Below are positions 18,678 through 27,484 of a DNA stretch of 64,000 nucleotides, piece after piece. Under the pieces are notes generated by a model, which saw only the letters and a program-made list of their open reading frames with translations, was not told the DNA's origin and ran no database searches. The stretch is taken from assembly GCF_029945965.1 (NCBI RefSeq), contig NZ_JAQSDO010000015.1, forward strand, positions 558,001-622,000. The letters are read 5' to 3'. The first letter of the stretch is position 1; every line of letters begins with the position of its first letter. The position numbers and the translations under genes were made by a program. Source of the DNA: Thermomonas sp. Lineage in GTDB: Bacteria; Pseudomonadota; Gammaproteobacteria; Xanthomonadales; Xanthomonadaceae.

Positions 18678-19339
18678 CAGCGATCCTCCCGGTCGCGGCT
18701 GATTGCATCCAGCGCCGCTGCGTATTGCGATTCCAGCACCGCCGGTGCGTTCACATCCAGGCCCAGATCGTGTACTAGACCATCGCGCAAGGTGTAAACC
18801 CAGCCATGTACCGAAAGCTGCTGACCATGTGCCCATGCGTCTTGCACGATGGTCGTCTGGCACACATGGGCCACCTGTTCCAGCGCATTGAGTTCGCACA
18901 GGCGATCGTGGCGAAGGTTCGCGCCATCGATGCTTTCAAGCAGGTCGGCATGTTTGACCGCGACATCGCCGACATGCCGGATCCAGTTGTCGGCCAAACC
19001 GACACGCGCATTGGTGAGCGCCGCATGCACGCCACCGCAGCCGTAGTGGCCGACGACCAGGATGTGCTCGACCTTGAGTACGTCGACTGCGAACTGAATC
19101 ACCGACAGGCAGTTGAGGTCGGTATGCACCACGACATTCGCAATATTGCGATGGACGAACACTTCGCCCGGAGTCAGGTCGACCACCTGGTTGGCCGGTA
19201 CCCGCGAATCCGAGCAGCCGATCCACAGGTACTTCGGCGCCTGCTGCGTCGACAGGCGTTCGAAGAAGTCTGGGTCCTCGCGTGAGACGCGCTCGGCCCA
19301 GTCGCGGTTGTTGCGCAGCAGTTGGTCCAGTGCACTCAT
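18677..19339 (-). CDS. can: Beta-class carbonic anhydrase
   Basis: Zn enzyme interconverting CO2 and bicarbonate. The 220-residue protein has all beta-class ligands and the Asp/Arg dyad: LWIGCSDSRVPANQ (Cys, Asp, Arg) and VVGHYGCGGVHAAL (His, Cys). The N-terminus LDQLLRNNRDWAERV is typical of the E. coli Can clade. The ATG at 19339 begins the conserved N-terminus. The gene is embedded in the kynurenine operon, overlapping the deaminase gene by one base and 25 bp after the dehydrogenase gene. Co-expression with ACMSD, a CO2 producer, is suggested but unproven. Confidence 0.93.
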   Translation of the reverse strand: MSALDQLLRNNRDWAERVSREDPDFFERLSTQQAPKYLWIGCSDSRVPANQVVDLTPGEVFVHRNIANVVVHTDLNCLSVIQFAVDVLKVEHILVVGHYGCGGVHAALTNARVGLADNWIRHVGDVAVKHADLLESIDGANLRHDRLCELNALEQVAHVCQTTIVQDAWAHGQQLSVHGWVYTLRDGLVHDLGLDVNAPAVLESQYAAALDAISRDREDR

Positions 19340-19364
19340 GCGAGGTTGCCTGTCACGGTTGGAT

Positions 19365-20789
19365 TCACAGTTGGATGCCCACGTTGCGGGGTTCGGTGAA
19401 AAAGCGCATCGCTTCCATGCCGCCTTCGCGGCCATGCCCGGACTGGCCGTTGCCGCCGAACGGCGTGCGCAGGTCGCGCATCAGCCAGGTGTTGATCCAG
19501 ACCATGCCGACGCGCAGGCCAGCGGCGAGGCGATGCGCGCGGACCAGGTCACGGGTGAATACCGACGCGGACAGGCCGTAGTCGCTGGCATTGGCCAAGG
19601 CGAGCGCTTCAGCATCATCATCGAAGGCTTGCAGGGTCACCACCGGTCCGAAAATTTCCTCGCGGTTTGTTGCGCATTCCGGGCCAAGGCCTTCGATCAC
19701 GGTTGGTTGCACGAACCATCCCGGACGGTCGATCGCGTTGCCACCGCAGAGCACTCGGCCACCTTCGTCTTTTGCCCGCGTTATCGCAGCCAATACCTTG
19801 TCGTATTGTGCCTGCGAGACCAACGGGCCGATCTGGGTGGTTCCATCCATTGGCTCGCCAATGCGTAGTGCCTGCACGCGTTCGACGAAGGCACTACGGA
19901 ATTCGTCGTAGATCGAGCGTTCGACCAACAACCGCGAGCCGCACAGGCAGATTTGGCCGCTGTTCTGGAACGCGCTGCGCGTTAAAACATCGAGGTTCTG
20001 ATGCCAATCGCTGTCGGCGAATACCAGGGTCGCGTTCTTGCCGCCAAGCTCCAATGAGAACTTCTTCAACATCGGTGCGACGATGCCGGCAATCCGGCGG
20101 CCAACTGCGCTACTGCCAGTAAAACTGATCGCCTTGATATCGGGATGCCGGACGATCGCTTCGCCAGCACCCGGGCCGCGCCCATGCACGATGTTGAGCA
20201 CGCCTGGCGGAAAGCCAATCTTGATCAGTAGCTTCGCCAGCAAGGTGGCACTGTGTGGGGTCACTTCTGACGGCTTGGCAACGACTGTATTTCCGGCCGC
20301 GAGCGCAGGCGCGATTTTCCAGGTGAACAGGTATAGCGGCAGGTTCCAAGGGCTGATGCAGCCGACCACGCCCAGCGGCAGGCGCAAGGTATAATTCAGT
20401 CCGGCTTCGCCGTGGTGGGATTCGCTGGAAAACTGGGTTGCGGCGTGCGCGAAGAAGCGCAGGTTGCTGACCGCGCGCGGGATCTCGATGACGCGCGCCA
20501 ATGCGATTGGCTTTCCACTATCGCGGGTTTCGGCTTCAGCGAAAGCGTCCATGCGGGCTTCGAGTGCATCGGCGAGTTTTTCAAGCCAGCGTGCACGTTC
20601 GCTGTTGGGAAGCGACGACCATGCGGGGAATGCAGCTTGCGCCGCGGCGACGGCGGCATCGATGTCGGCAGCATCGCCATCGGCGACCTGCGCGGTGACC
20701 GCGCCGGTGGCGGGGTCGAACACATCCAGCCACTGCCCGTTGGCGGGTTCAATCGCGTGTCCGTTGATCCAGTGCCGGTAGCGTTGCAT
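19365..20789 (-). CDS. 2-aminomuconate 6-semialdehyde dehydrogenase
   Basis: NAD+-dependent aldehyde dehydrogenase of 474 residues. Hallmarks are the NAD-binding SPWNLPLYLFTWKIAPALA, FTGSSAVGRRI, catalytic Glu in SLELGGKNATLVF, catalytic Cys in SGQICLCGSR, and EIFGPVVTLQAF. Operon position next to the RidA deaminase, HAAO and ACMSD points to oxidation of 2-aminomuconate 6-semialdehyde to 2-aminomuconate (AmnC/NbaE, ALDH8A1-like). The start MQRYRHWINGH at 20789 fits the family length. The gene lies 44 bp after the SDR gene and 25 bp before the carbonic anhydrase gene. Confidence 0.92.
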   Translation of the reverse strand: MQRYRHWINGHAIEPANGQWLDVFDPATGAVTAQVADGDAADIDAAVAAAQAAFPAWSSLPNSERARWLEKLADALEARMDAFAEAETRDSGKPIALARVIEIPRAVSNLRFFAHAATQFSSESHHGEAGLNYTLRLPLGVVGCISPWNLPLYLFTWKIAPALAAGNTVVAKPSEVTPHSATLLAKLLIKIGFPPGVLNIVHGRGPGAGEAIVRHPDIKAISFTGSSAVGRRIAGIVAPMLKKFSLELGGKNATLVFADSDWHQNLDVLTRSAFQNSGQICLCGSRLLVERSIYDEFRSAFVERVQALRIGEPMDGTTQIGPLVSQAQYDKVLAAITRAKDEGGRVLCGGNAIDRPGWFVQPTVIEGLGPECATNREEIFGPVVTLQAFDDDAEALALANASDYGLSASVFTRDLVRAHRLAAGLRVGMVWINTWLMRDLRTPFGGNGQSGHGREGGMEAMRFFTEPRNVGIQL

Positions 20790-20833
20790 CTGCCTAGTGT
20801 ACCGACGCCATCAGGACTGGTGAGGCGTGTCGG

Positions 20834-21619
20834 TCAGATCGACTGCATGCGTCCGCCGTCGACCGCAATCGACTGGCCATTGACATAGGCCGCGGCAGGC
20901 GAACACAGGAACGCGATCATCGACGCGGTTTCATGCGCCTCGGCAAAACGCCCGGCCGGCACGGTGGCCAGCATGCCCTTGGCTACTTCGTCTTGTGATT
21001 TGCCCGTAGCTTTGCTGCGATCAGCCAATATCTGGTCCAGCCGCTGGGTGCGGGTATAACCGGGCAGGACATTGTTGACGGTGATGCCATCAATACCGAG
21101 CTCCTTCGACAGCGTCTTGGCCCAACTCGCCACTGCGCCGCGGATGGTATTGGAAACCCCGAGGTTGGCGATCGGCTCGTACACCGAGGTCGAGATCACA
21201 TTGACGATGCGGCCCCATTGCGCTGCGCGCATGCCCGGCAGCACCGCCTGCAGCAGGGTCTGGTTGGCGACCAGATGCTTGTTGAAGGCATCGAGATAGG
21301 CGCCAATTTCAGCTGCATGTGCGGCACCGCCAGGCGGGCCGCCAGTGTTGTTTATCAGGATGTGCACTGGGCGATCCGATGCGAGTGCAGCCACTGACTG
21401 ACCCAGCTCGAAGGTATGCGCGACATCGGCGACCAGAAAGTCATGACGCTGGTCACCGCTGCAGGGCAGGGACGTCGCTACTTCGCGCAAGGCGTCCTCG
21501 CGGCGGGCGAGCAGGGTCACGTCTGCGCCTAATTGGGCGAGTTCCAGCGCGGTTGCGCGGCCGATGCCTTCCGAGCCGCCGCAGACCAGTGCGTGCTTGC
21601 CGGTGAGATCGAGATCCAT
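20834..21619 (-). CDS. SDR-family protein with altered catalytic residues
   Basis: A 261-residue short-chain dehydrogenase/reductase-fold protein. The nucleotide motif is modified (ALVCGGSEGIGRATA instead of TGxxxGIG) and the NNTGG segment is present. Where active SDRs have Tyr-x3-Lys after the catalytic Ser, this protein reads GVSNTIRGAVASW. The Tyr aligns with Ser and the Lys with Arg, while the Ser region (ISTSVYEP) remains. Some BKR-like SDRs share this change. It is either an unusual oxidoreductase or a non-catalytic binding protein. The gene lies in the kynurenine operon, overlapping the upstream small gene (TGATG). A role in 2-aminomuconate or 4-oxalocrotonate metabolism is possible but unproven. 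Confidence 0.85.
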   Translation of the reverse strand: MDLDLTGKHALVCGGSEGIGRATALELAQLGADVTLLARREDALREVATSLPCSGDQRHDFLVADVAHTFELGQSVAALASDRPVHILINNTGGPPGGAAHAAEIGAYLDAFNKHLVANQTLLQAVLPGMRAAQWGRIVNVISTSVYEPIANLGVSNTIRGAVASWAKTLSKELGIDGITVNNVLPGYTRTQRLDQILADRSKATGKSQDEVAKGMLATVPAGRFAEAHETASMIAFLCSPAAAYVNGQSIAVDGGRMQSI

Positions 21620-21927
21620 CAGGCGCGTGCTCCCAACGAGTGAATCATTTGTGGGCGCAGGGCCTCATCGTCCTTCGCCTGCGGCGGCACGAGTTCGCCG
21701 AGCGCGAAGCCACGCTCCAGCGCATCGTTCTCGTCGAGGCCCTCAAACGATACGAATTCCGCATCCATCAATGCCGCGCGCGCGGTGTCCATGCTGTCGT
21801 AGGCCAGCGTGTTGCCATCGCTGTCGAACACTTCGGCAGTACCGGCTTCGCGCTCACGCAGGCGTGCCCAAACGATCGTGCGGCCGAGCGTCGCCAGCCA
21901 CCAGCTCTCATGTGCGTCGTCGTTCAC
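21619..21927 (-). CDS. Small conserved-looking protein, unknown function
   Basis: A 102-residue acidic soluble protein reading NDDAHESWWLATLGRTIVW after the start and ending MIHSLGARA. A GTG start at 21927 overlaps the stop of the upstream membrane-protein gene (GTGA), and its own stop overlaps the SDR start (TGATG). It is therefore clearly inside a translationally coupled operon. A longer frame to 22068 is just the antisense-free extension through the upstream gene. No domain or motif was recognised. The context argues for a real gene; the kynurenine link is positional only. Confidence 0.7.
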   Translation of the reverse strand: MNDDAHESWWLATLGRTIVWARLREREAGTAEVFDSDGNTLAYDSMDTARAALMDAEFVSFEGLDENDALERGFALGELVPPQAKDDEALRPQMIHSLGARA

Positions 21928-22241
21928 TTCACGATCTCGGCCAACAGCCACAGCAGTCCACCTGCCACCAGCCCGAAGATGATGACCAGTAGCGAGATCC
22001 GCGACGGTGTGGTCAGGCCAGTCAAGTTGCGGTCCGGGTTGCCGCGATACTCGGCACGCAACAGCCACAGCAATGCGCGTGGCTTGACGAAAGCGCCTTC
22101 GCCAAGGATCGCCGTGATCTCTGGATGGAGATCACGGATATGCACCAGTGCCAGCGGCCAGAAGATGACGAAGGCGGTGGCGCCTGCAATGGCGGTAGCC
22201 ACTGCCGACAACGCAAGGAACAGGATGAGGTCCGGATCCAT
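21924..22241 (-). CDS. Small two-helix membrane protein, unknown function
   Basis: A 105-residue protein with two hydrophobic segments (residues ~5-32 and ~82-103) flanking a basic cytoplasmic-type loop (AFVKPRALLWLLRAEYRGNPDRNL). The ATG at 22241 follows a GGGAG about 11 nt upstream, making this the first visible gene of the minus-strand kynurenine operon. asnS ends 44 bp further upstream on the same strand, so the operon promoter may lie in that gap or upstream of asnS. It is not recognised as a known transporter and is too small for a kynurenine permease by itself. Confidence 0.7.
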   Translation of the reverse strand: MDPDLILFLALSAVATAIAGATAFVIFWPLALVHIRDLHPEITAILGEGAFVKPRALLWLLRAEYRGNPDRNLTGLTTPSRISLLVIIFGLVAGGLLWLLAEIVK

Positions 22242-22284
22242 CGATCAGTACTCCCTTTAAGTGCTCGTAAGTGCTCGGCCTTAC

Positions 22285-23685
<1,401 letters not shown>

Positions 23686-23763
23686 CTTGAAATCCTGGCA
23701 AGAAAGCGCGATGTAAGCCATGCAGTTTACCGGAGCTACATCGTTTCCTCTTAGAATCGGCAC

Positions 23764-24105
23764 ATGGCCATCTCACTGACTCAAACCGCCCACGACCGCA
23801 TCCGCGGCTATCTTGATGCCGACCCAGCCGCACTGGGCCTGCGTTTTGGCGTATCCCGCACCGGCTGTTCCGGTTGGGGCTACAAGGCGGACATGGCGCG
23901 CGAACAGCGTGCCGACGATCAGGTGTTCGACGCCGATGGCGTACGCATCTACGTCGATGCCGACAGCCTGTCGCTGGTCGACGGTACCGAGATCGACTTC
24001 ATCAAGCAGGGCCTGAACGAGCAGTTCGTGTTCCGCAATCCAAACGTGGCCGGTGAATGCGGCTGTGGGTCAAGCTTCACCACGGACGCCGATAAAGCCG
24101 CCTGA
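23764..24105 (+). CDS. A-type iron-sulfur cluster assembly protein (IscA/SufA/ErpA family)
   Basis: A 113-residue scaffold/carrier that hands Fe-S clusters to apoproteins. The three conserved cysteines are present: [10 protein letters not shown] (Cys near residue 35) and the C-terminal GECGCGSSF pair. No isc or suf genes flank it, so it is a standalone A-type carrier and the paralogue name cannot be fixed. The ATG at 23764 has no Shine-Dalgarno. A TAGAAT element ends 6 nt before it, consistent with a leaderless message, though the -35 is poor. It diverges from asnS. Confidence 0.93.
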   Translation: MAISLTQTAHDRIRGYLDADPAALGLRFGVSRTGCSGWGYKADMAREQRADDQVFDADGVRIYVDADSLSLVDGTEIDFIKQGLNEQFVFRNPNVAGECGCGSSFTTDADKAA

Positions 24106-24128
24106 TCGATCGCACTGCGCTGAAGGAT

Positions 24129-24157
24129 TTGCGCGCAAGTCATTGATTCGCCATAAT
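24129..24157 (+). promoter_or_regulatory. Probable sigma-70 promoter of the rpsF-rpsR(-rplI) operon
   Basis: TTGCGC (24129-24134) and CATAAT (24152-24157) are spaced by exactly 17 bp. Transcription would start near 24164, giving a leader of about 125 nt containing the S6:S18 element. Confidence 0.65.
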
Positions 24158-24238
24158 GGTCGGCTCCCGCCCTTCTTTAGACAAGGCCGGAGACCTTGCC
24201 CGAACGCGCCTGCCAGCAATGCTGTGAGGGTGGCCGAG

Positions 24239-24273
24239 GGCTTTCCAGTCCGGCGTCATGCCGGCCGACAGCC
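24239..24273 (+). promoter_or_regulatory. Probable S6:S18-binding autoregulatory leader of rpsF
   Basis: A lower stem GGCT/AGCC (24239-24242 with 24270-24273) and an upper hairpin CCGGC-GTCAT-GCCGG (24250-24264) are separated by a 3' bulge beginning CCG (24265-24267). It ends 15 nt before the rpsF start. This is the layout described for the bacterial S6:S18 mRNA motif, in which a bulged CCG is recognised to repress translation. The structure is read by eye, not folded. Confidence 0.6.
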
Positions 24274-24287
24274 ACAAGGAAACGACA

Positions 24288-24731
24288 ATGCGTCAATACG
24301 AAATCGTGTTCCTGGTCCATCCGGACCAGAGCGAGCAAGTCCCGGCCATGATCGAGCGCTACAAGAGCGCGATCGAAACCGGCAATGGCAAGATCCACCG
24401 CCTGGAAGATTGGGGCCGCCGCCAACTGGCGTACCCGATCCAGAACCTGGTCAAGGCCCACTACGTGCTGATGAACGTGGAAGTCGAGCAGGCCGTGCTG
24501 GATGAGATTGTCGACGGCTTCCGCTTCAACGACGCCGTGCTTCGCCACCTGGTGATGCGCCGCGACGACGTGGTGACCGAGCAGTCCCTGATCATGAAGA
24601 GCAAGGATGAGAAGGGCGACAAGCCCGAGCGTAGCGAGCGCCGTCGCCGTGACGAAGACAGCGATGTTGGCGGCAACAACAAGAATGACGCCAACACCGA
24701 TGACGCCAACGACACCGCCGAAGCCGCCTGA
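24288..24731 (+). CDS. rpsF: 30S ribosomal protein S6
   Basis: A 147-residue small-subunit protein starting [17 protein letters not shown], with the typical [19 protein letters not shown] and [17 protein letters not shown]. The C-terminal tail after residue ~100 is long, charged and Asn/Asp-rich ([15 protein letters not shown]), as in many proteobacterial S6 proteins that receive glutamate additions in E. coli. The ATG at 24288 follows AAGGAAACGAC, and an ATG 10 codons earlier lies inside the leader element. It is followed by rpsR after 41 bp. Likely autoregulated through the leader hairpin. Confidence 0.97.
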   Translation: MRQYEIVFLVHPDQSEQVPAMIERYKSAIETGNGKIHRLEDWGRRQLAYPIQNLVKAHYVLMNVEVEQAVLDEIVDGFRFNDAVLRHLVMRRDDVVTEQSLIMKSKDEKGDKPERSERRRRDEDSDVGGNNKNDANTDDANDTAEAA

Positions 24732-24772
24732 GCCCCTCGCTCATCTCTATCCAAGCACGCAGGAACACACCC

Positions 24773-25003
24773 ATGTCCAAGTTCTTCCGCCGCCGCAAGT
24801 TCTGCAAGTTCACCGCCGAAGGCGTGACCGAGATCGATTACAAGGATCTCAACACCCTGCGCCAGTACCTGACCGAGAACGGCAAGATCGTCCCGAGCCG
24901 CATCACCGGCACCAAGTCCAGGTACCAGCGCCAGCTGCAGAATGCAGTGAAGCGCGCGCGCTTCCTGGCACTGATTCCGTACACCGATAACCACAACATC
25001 TAA
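24773..25003 (+). CDS. rpsR: 30S ribosomal protein S18
   Basis: A 76-residue protein with the family signature [19 protein letters not shown] and the C-terminal [22 protein letters not shown]. It binds S6 on the ribosome and shares in repression of the leader. It is co-transcribed with rpsF. priB, which sits between rpsF and rpsR in enterobacteria, is absent here. The 211 bp before rplI contain a nested hairpin. Confidence 0.97.
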   Translation: MSKFFRRRKFCKFTAEGVTEIDYKDLNTLRQYLTENGKIVPSRITGTKSRYQRQLQNAVKRARFLALIPYTDNHNI

Positions 25004-25042
25004 GCGCTTCGCCTGCTCGGCGTGGCGTTGTCGCTGGTCGGC

Positions 25043-25084
25043 CGCGCGAATCCTCATTGACTAGTGTCAACTGCGGTTCGCGCG
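25043..25084 (+). promoter_or_regulatory. Nested hairpin between rpsR and rplI
   Basis: The outer stem CGCGCGAA/TTCGCGCG (25043-25050 with 25077-25084) encloses an inner stem TTGAC/GTCAA (25057-25061 with 25066-25070) with a TAGT loop. No T-run follows. It may be an RNA-processing or attenuation structure that sets rplI level apart from rpsF-rpsR; that role is inferred. Confidence 0.4.
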
Positions 25085-25214
25085 TCCTCCCGCTCCTAGC
25101 CACGCCTTCGCATGCTGTGCGCTTTAGTCGTTTGGTCAGAAACCCATTCAATCCCGTCCATTCGGACAGCACACGTTGCGGGCTTTGGCCTGCTAACGAA
25201 TACGGAGCAATCCC

Positions 25215-25670
25215 ATGCAACTGATCCTCCTGCAGAAAGTCGTGAACCTCGGCAACCTTGGCGACAAGGTCGACGTGAAGCCAGGCTACGGCCGCAATTT
25301 CCTGGTGCCGCAGGGCAAGGCCGTGCCGGCCACCGCTGCCAACCTGGCCGAGTTCGAAGCCAAGCGTGCTGACTACGAAGCCAAGGCCCAGGCCTCGATG
25401 GATGCCGCCACTGCCCGCCAGGGCAAGCTGGAAGGCGCTAGCGTCACCATCGCCGCGAATTCCTCGACCGAAGGCAAGCTGTACGGTTCGGTCGGTCCGC
25501 GCGAAATTGCCGAAGCCATCACCAAGCAGCTCGGCATCCAAGTCGGCAAGTCGGAAGTGGTGCTGGGCGAAGGCCCGCTGCGCCACACCGGCGAACACGA
25601 AGTCATCGTGCATATGCACGCCGACGTCGAATCGAAGGTCAAGGTCGTCGTGGTGCCGGAAGCGGCTTAA
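25215..25670 (+). CDS. rplI: 50S ribosomal protein L9
   Basis: A 151-residue large-subunit protein with the L9 signature [21 protein letters not shown] in split form, a long connecting helix rich in Ala/Lys/Glu ([19 protein letters not shown]), and the C-terminal domain ([15 protein letters not shown]). The ATG at 25215 starts the canonical MQLILLQKV. It ends the ribosomal operon and is followed 35 bp later by an intrinsic terminator. Confidence 0.97.
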   Translation: MQLILLQKVVNLGNLGDKVDVKPGYGRNFLVPQGKAVPATAANLAEFEAKRADYEAKAQASMDAATARQGKLEGASVTIAANSSTEGKLYGSVGPREIAEAITKQLGIQVGKSEVVLGEGPLRHTGEHEVIVHMHADVESKVKVVVVPEAA

Positions 25671-25705
25671 GCCACCCATCATTGCGCTTCAAACTGTTAT
25701 TCCGG

Positions 25706-25733
25706 AACGGGCGCCGCAAGGCGCCCGTTTTCG
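25706..25733 (+). terminator. Rho-independent terminator after rplI
   Basis: A 10-bp perfect stem AACGGGCGCC/GGCGCCCGTT with a GCAA tetraloop, followed by TTCGTT. It closes the ribosomal operon. Confidence 0.85.
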
Positions 25734-25809
25734 TTGGGCCAAGTTGCATTGGGTTGAATTGAGTGGAGCCAATCGCAGGATTTGCGATCAACCTGTGCAA
25801 TTGATCGAG

Positions 25810-25818
25810 TTATCCACA
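25810..25818 (+). promoter_or_regulatory. Consensus DnaA box upstream of dnaB
   Basis: TTATCCACA, the strict 9-mer consensus bound by DnaA, lies 105 bp before the dnaB start proposed here and 76 bp after the rplI terminator. A role in DnaA control of dnaB is inferred from position; a 9-mer can occur by chance. Confidence 0.5.
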
Positions 25819-25922
25819 GCTTATGGCGTCGCGAGTCCACAGGGCATGCACCTACGATGACTCCCATCGAACAACAACAAGCGACTCGCGATGACGAGTC
25901 GGATAGGGGAGTCGCGTTTCTG

Positions 25923-27332
25923 ATGAGTGCACGCACGGGTCTGCGTTCGGAAGGTTTCAACCCACGTAGCGACAGCCGGATCGAGGCTTTGCGCGTGCCA
26001 CCTCAGTCGGTAGAGGCCGAACAGGCGGTGCTGGGCGGGTTGATGCTGGATCCCAACGCATTCGACCGTATCGCAGACATGGTGGTCGATACCGATTTCT
26101 ACCGGCGCGATCACCAATTGATCTACCGCGCGATCCGCGAACTGGGCGAGAAGAACCGGCCGTTCGATGCCGTGACCCTGGGAGAATGGTTCGAGTCGCA
26201 GGGCCTCGCCGAACAGATCGCCGGCGGCGCCTATCTGATCGAACTGGCCAGCACCACGCCGAGCGCAGCCAATATCAAGGCGTATGCCGAGATCGTGCGC
26301 GACAAGGCGGTGCTGCGCCAATTGATCGATGTCGGCACCGGCATCGTCAATGATGGCTTCCAGCCCGAGGGCCGGGAAAGCGCCGAACTGCTGGCCAAGG
26401 CGGAGCAACAGGTGTTCGCGATTGCCGAAGCCGGCGCGCGCGGGCGCCAGGACTTCGTCCCGGTTCGCAAGGCGCTGATCGAAGCGTTCGATGTGCTGCA
26501 GACCCGCAACGCCAATGGCGGGGGTATCTCCGGACTGTCCACGGGTTATACCGAATTCGACGAAATGACCGCCGGCCTGCAACCAACCGACCTGATCATC
26601 CTGGCGGCACGTCCGGCGATGGGCAAGACCACGCTGGCGTTGAACATCGCCGAAGCCGCTGCACTCAAGTCCAAAAAAGCGGTGGCGGTGTTCTCGATGG
26701 AAATGTCATCCAGCCAGCTGGCGCTACGCCTGATTTCCTCAGTCGGCCGGGTCAACGCGACCCGCTTGCGTACCGGCCAATTGGAAGACGAGGATTGGAG
26801 CCGTGTGTCCAGCGCGATCCAGATCATGAAGGACGTGAAAATCTTCATCGACGACACCCCGGCACTGTCGCCTGACGTGCTGCGGGCCAAGGCGCGCAGG
26901 CTGAAGCGCGAGAACGACCTGGGCCTGATCGTGATCGACTACCTGCAGCTGATGGCAGTTCCCGGCAACAGCGAGAACCGTGCCACCGAGATCTCAGAGA
27001 TCAGCCGTTCGCTGAAGGGGCTGGCCAAGGAGCTGAACGTGCCGGTGATCGCGTTGTCGCAGCTCAACCGCTCACTGGAAACGCGTACCGACAAGCGCCC
27101 GGTGATGGCCGACCTGCGTGAATCCGGCGCGATCGAGCAGGACGCCGACGTGATCGTGTTCATCTATCGCGACGAGTACTACAACAAGGAAGCCTCGCCC
27201 GACAAAGGCCTGGCCGAGATCATCATCGGCAAGCAGCGCAACGGCCCGACTGGCTCATTCAAGCTGAAGTTCTTCGGCGAATACACCCGCTTCGACAATC
27301 TTAGTCATGACGCAGTGGGCAGCTTCGAGTAA
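25923..27332 (+). CDS. dnaB: Replicative DNA helicase DnaB
   Basis: Hexameric helicase unwinding DNA at the fork. Taking the ATG at 25923 (GGGGAG 10 nt upstream) gives 469 residues, matching E. coli DnaB (471), and starts MSARTGLRSEGF just before the conserved RVPPQSVEAEQAVLGGLML. An ATG at 25857 is possible but lacks a ribosome site. The N-terminal domain is followed by the RecA-like core with Walker A in AARPAMGKTTLALN (near residue 229), Walker B LIVIDYLQLM, and the DnaB-typical LSQLNRSLETR and ADLRESGAIEQDAD. No intein is seen. alr follows, as in many gammaproteobacteria. Confidence 0.97.
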   Translation: MSARTGLRSEGFNPRSDSRIEALRVPPQSVEAEQAVLGGLMLDPNAFDRIADMVVDTDFYRRDHQLIYRAIRELGEKNRPFDAVTLGEWFESQGLAEQIAGGAYLIELASTTPSAANIKAYAEIVRDKAVLRQLIDVGTGIVNDGFQPEGRESAELLAKAEQQVFAIAEAGARGRQDFVPVRKALIEAFDVLQTRNANGGGISGLSTGYTEFDEMTAGLQPTDLIILAARPAMGKTTLALNIAEAAALKSKKAVAVFSMEMSSSQLALRLISSVGRVNATRLRTGQLEDEDWSRVSSAIQIMKDVKIFIDDTPALSPDVLRAKARRLKRENDLGLIVIDYLQLMAVPGNSENRATEISEISRSLKGLAKELNVPVIALSQLNRSLETRTDKRPVMADLRESGAIEQDADVIVFIYRDEYYNKEASPDKGLAEIIIGKQRNGPTGSFKLKFFGEYTRFDNLSHDAVGSFE

Positions 27333-27362
27333 GGCCACGCTCAAAACTTGTTGCGACGGCTT

Positions 27363-27438
27363 TGTCGGCGCCTACTGGCGGGCGTTCGCTACGCCGCTCG
27401 ACATGGGGCTTCGCGAACGCCCGCCAGTCTCGCCGACA
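27363..27438. repeat. Covarying hairpin repeat, copy B
   Basis: Located between dnaB and alr. The outer 8-bp stem TGTCGGCG (27363-27370) pairs with CGCCGACA (27431-27438). Inside come CCTAC and GTCT, then a perfect 13-bp inner stem TGGCGGGCGTTCG/CGAACGCCCGCCA (27376-27388 with 27414-27426). The bases TTCGCTACGC span the top of the inner stem and the start of the loop. Copy A at 13934-14010 has the same plan with different paired bases. Confidence 0.7.
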
Positions 27439-27484
27439 TGGTTGGCCACCGGTGACCGTGGCCTGGATATGGTCGAATAGCGCC

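Noticed and set aside
24182-24198. CAAGG-loop-CCTTG hairpin in the rpsF leader as a terminator
   Set aside because: Only 5 bp of stem and no T-run; it sits inside the leader.
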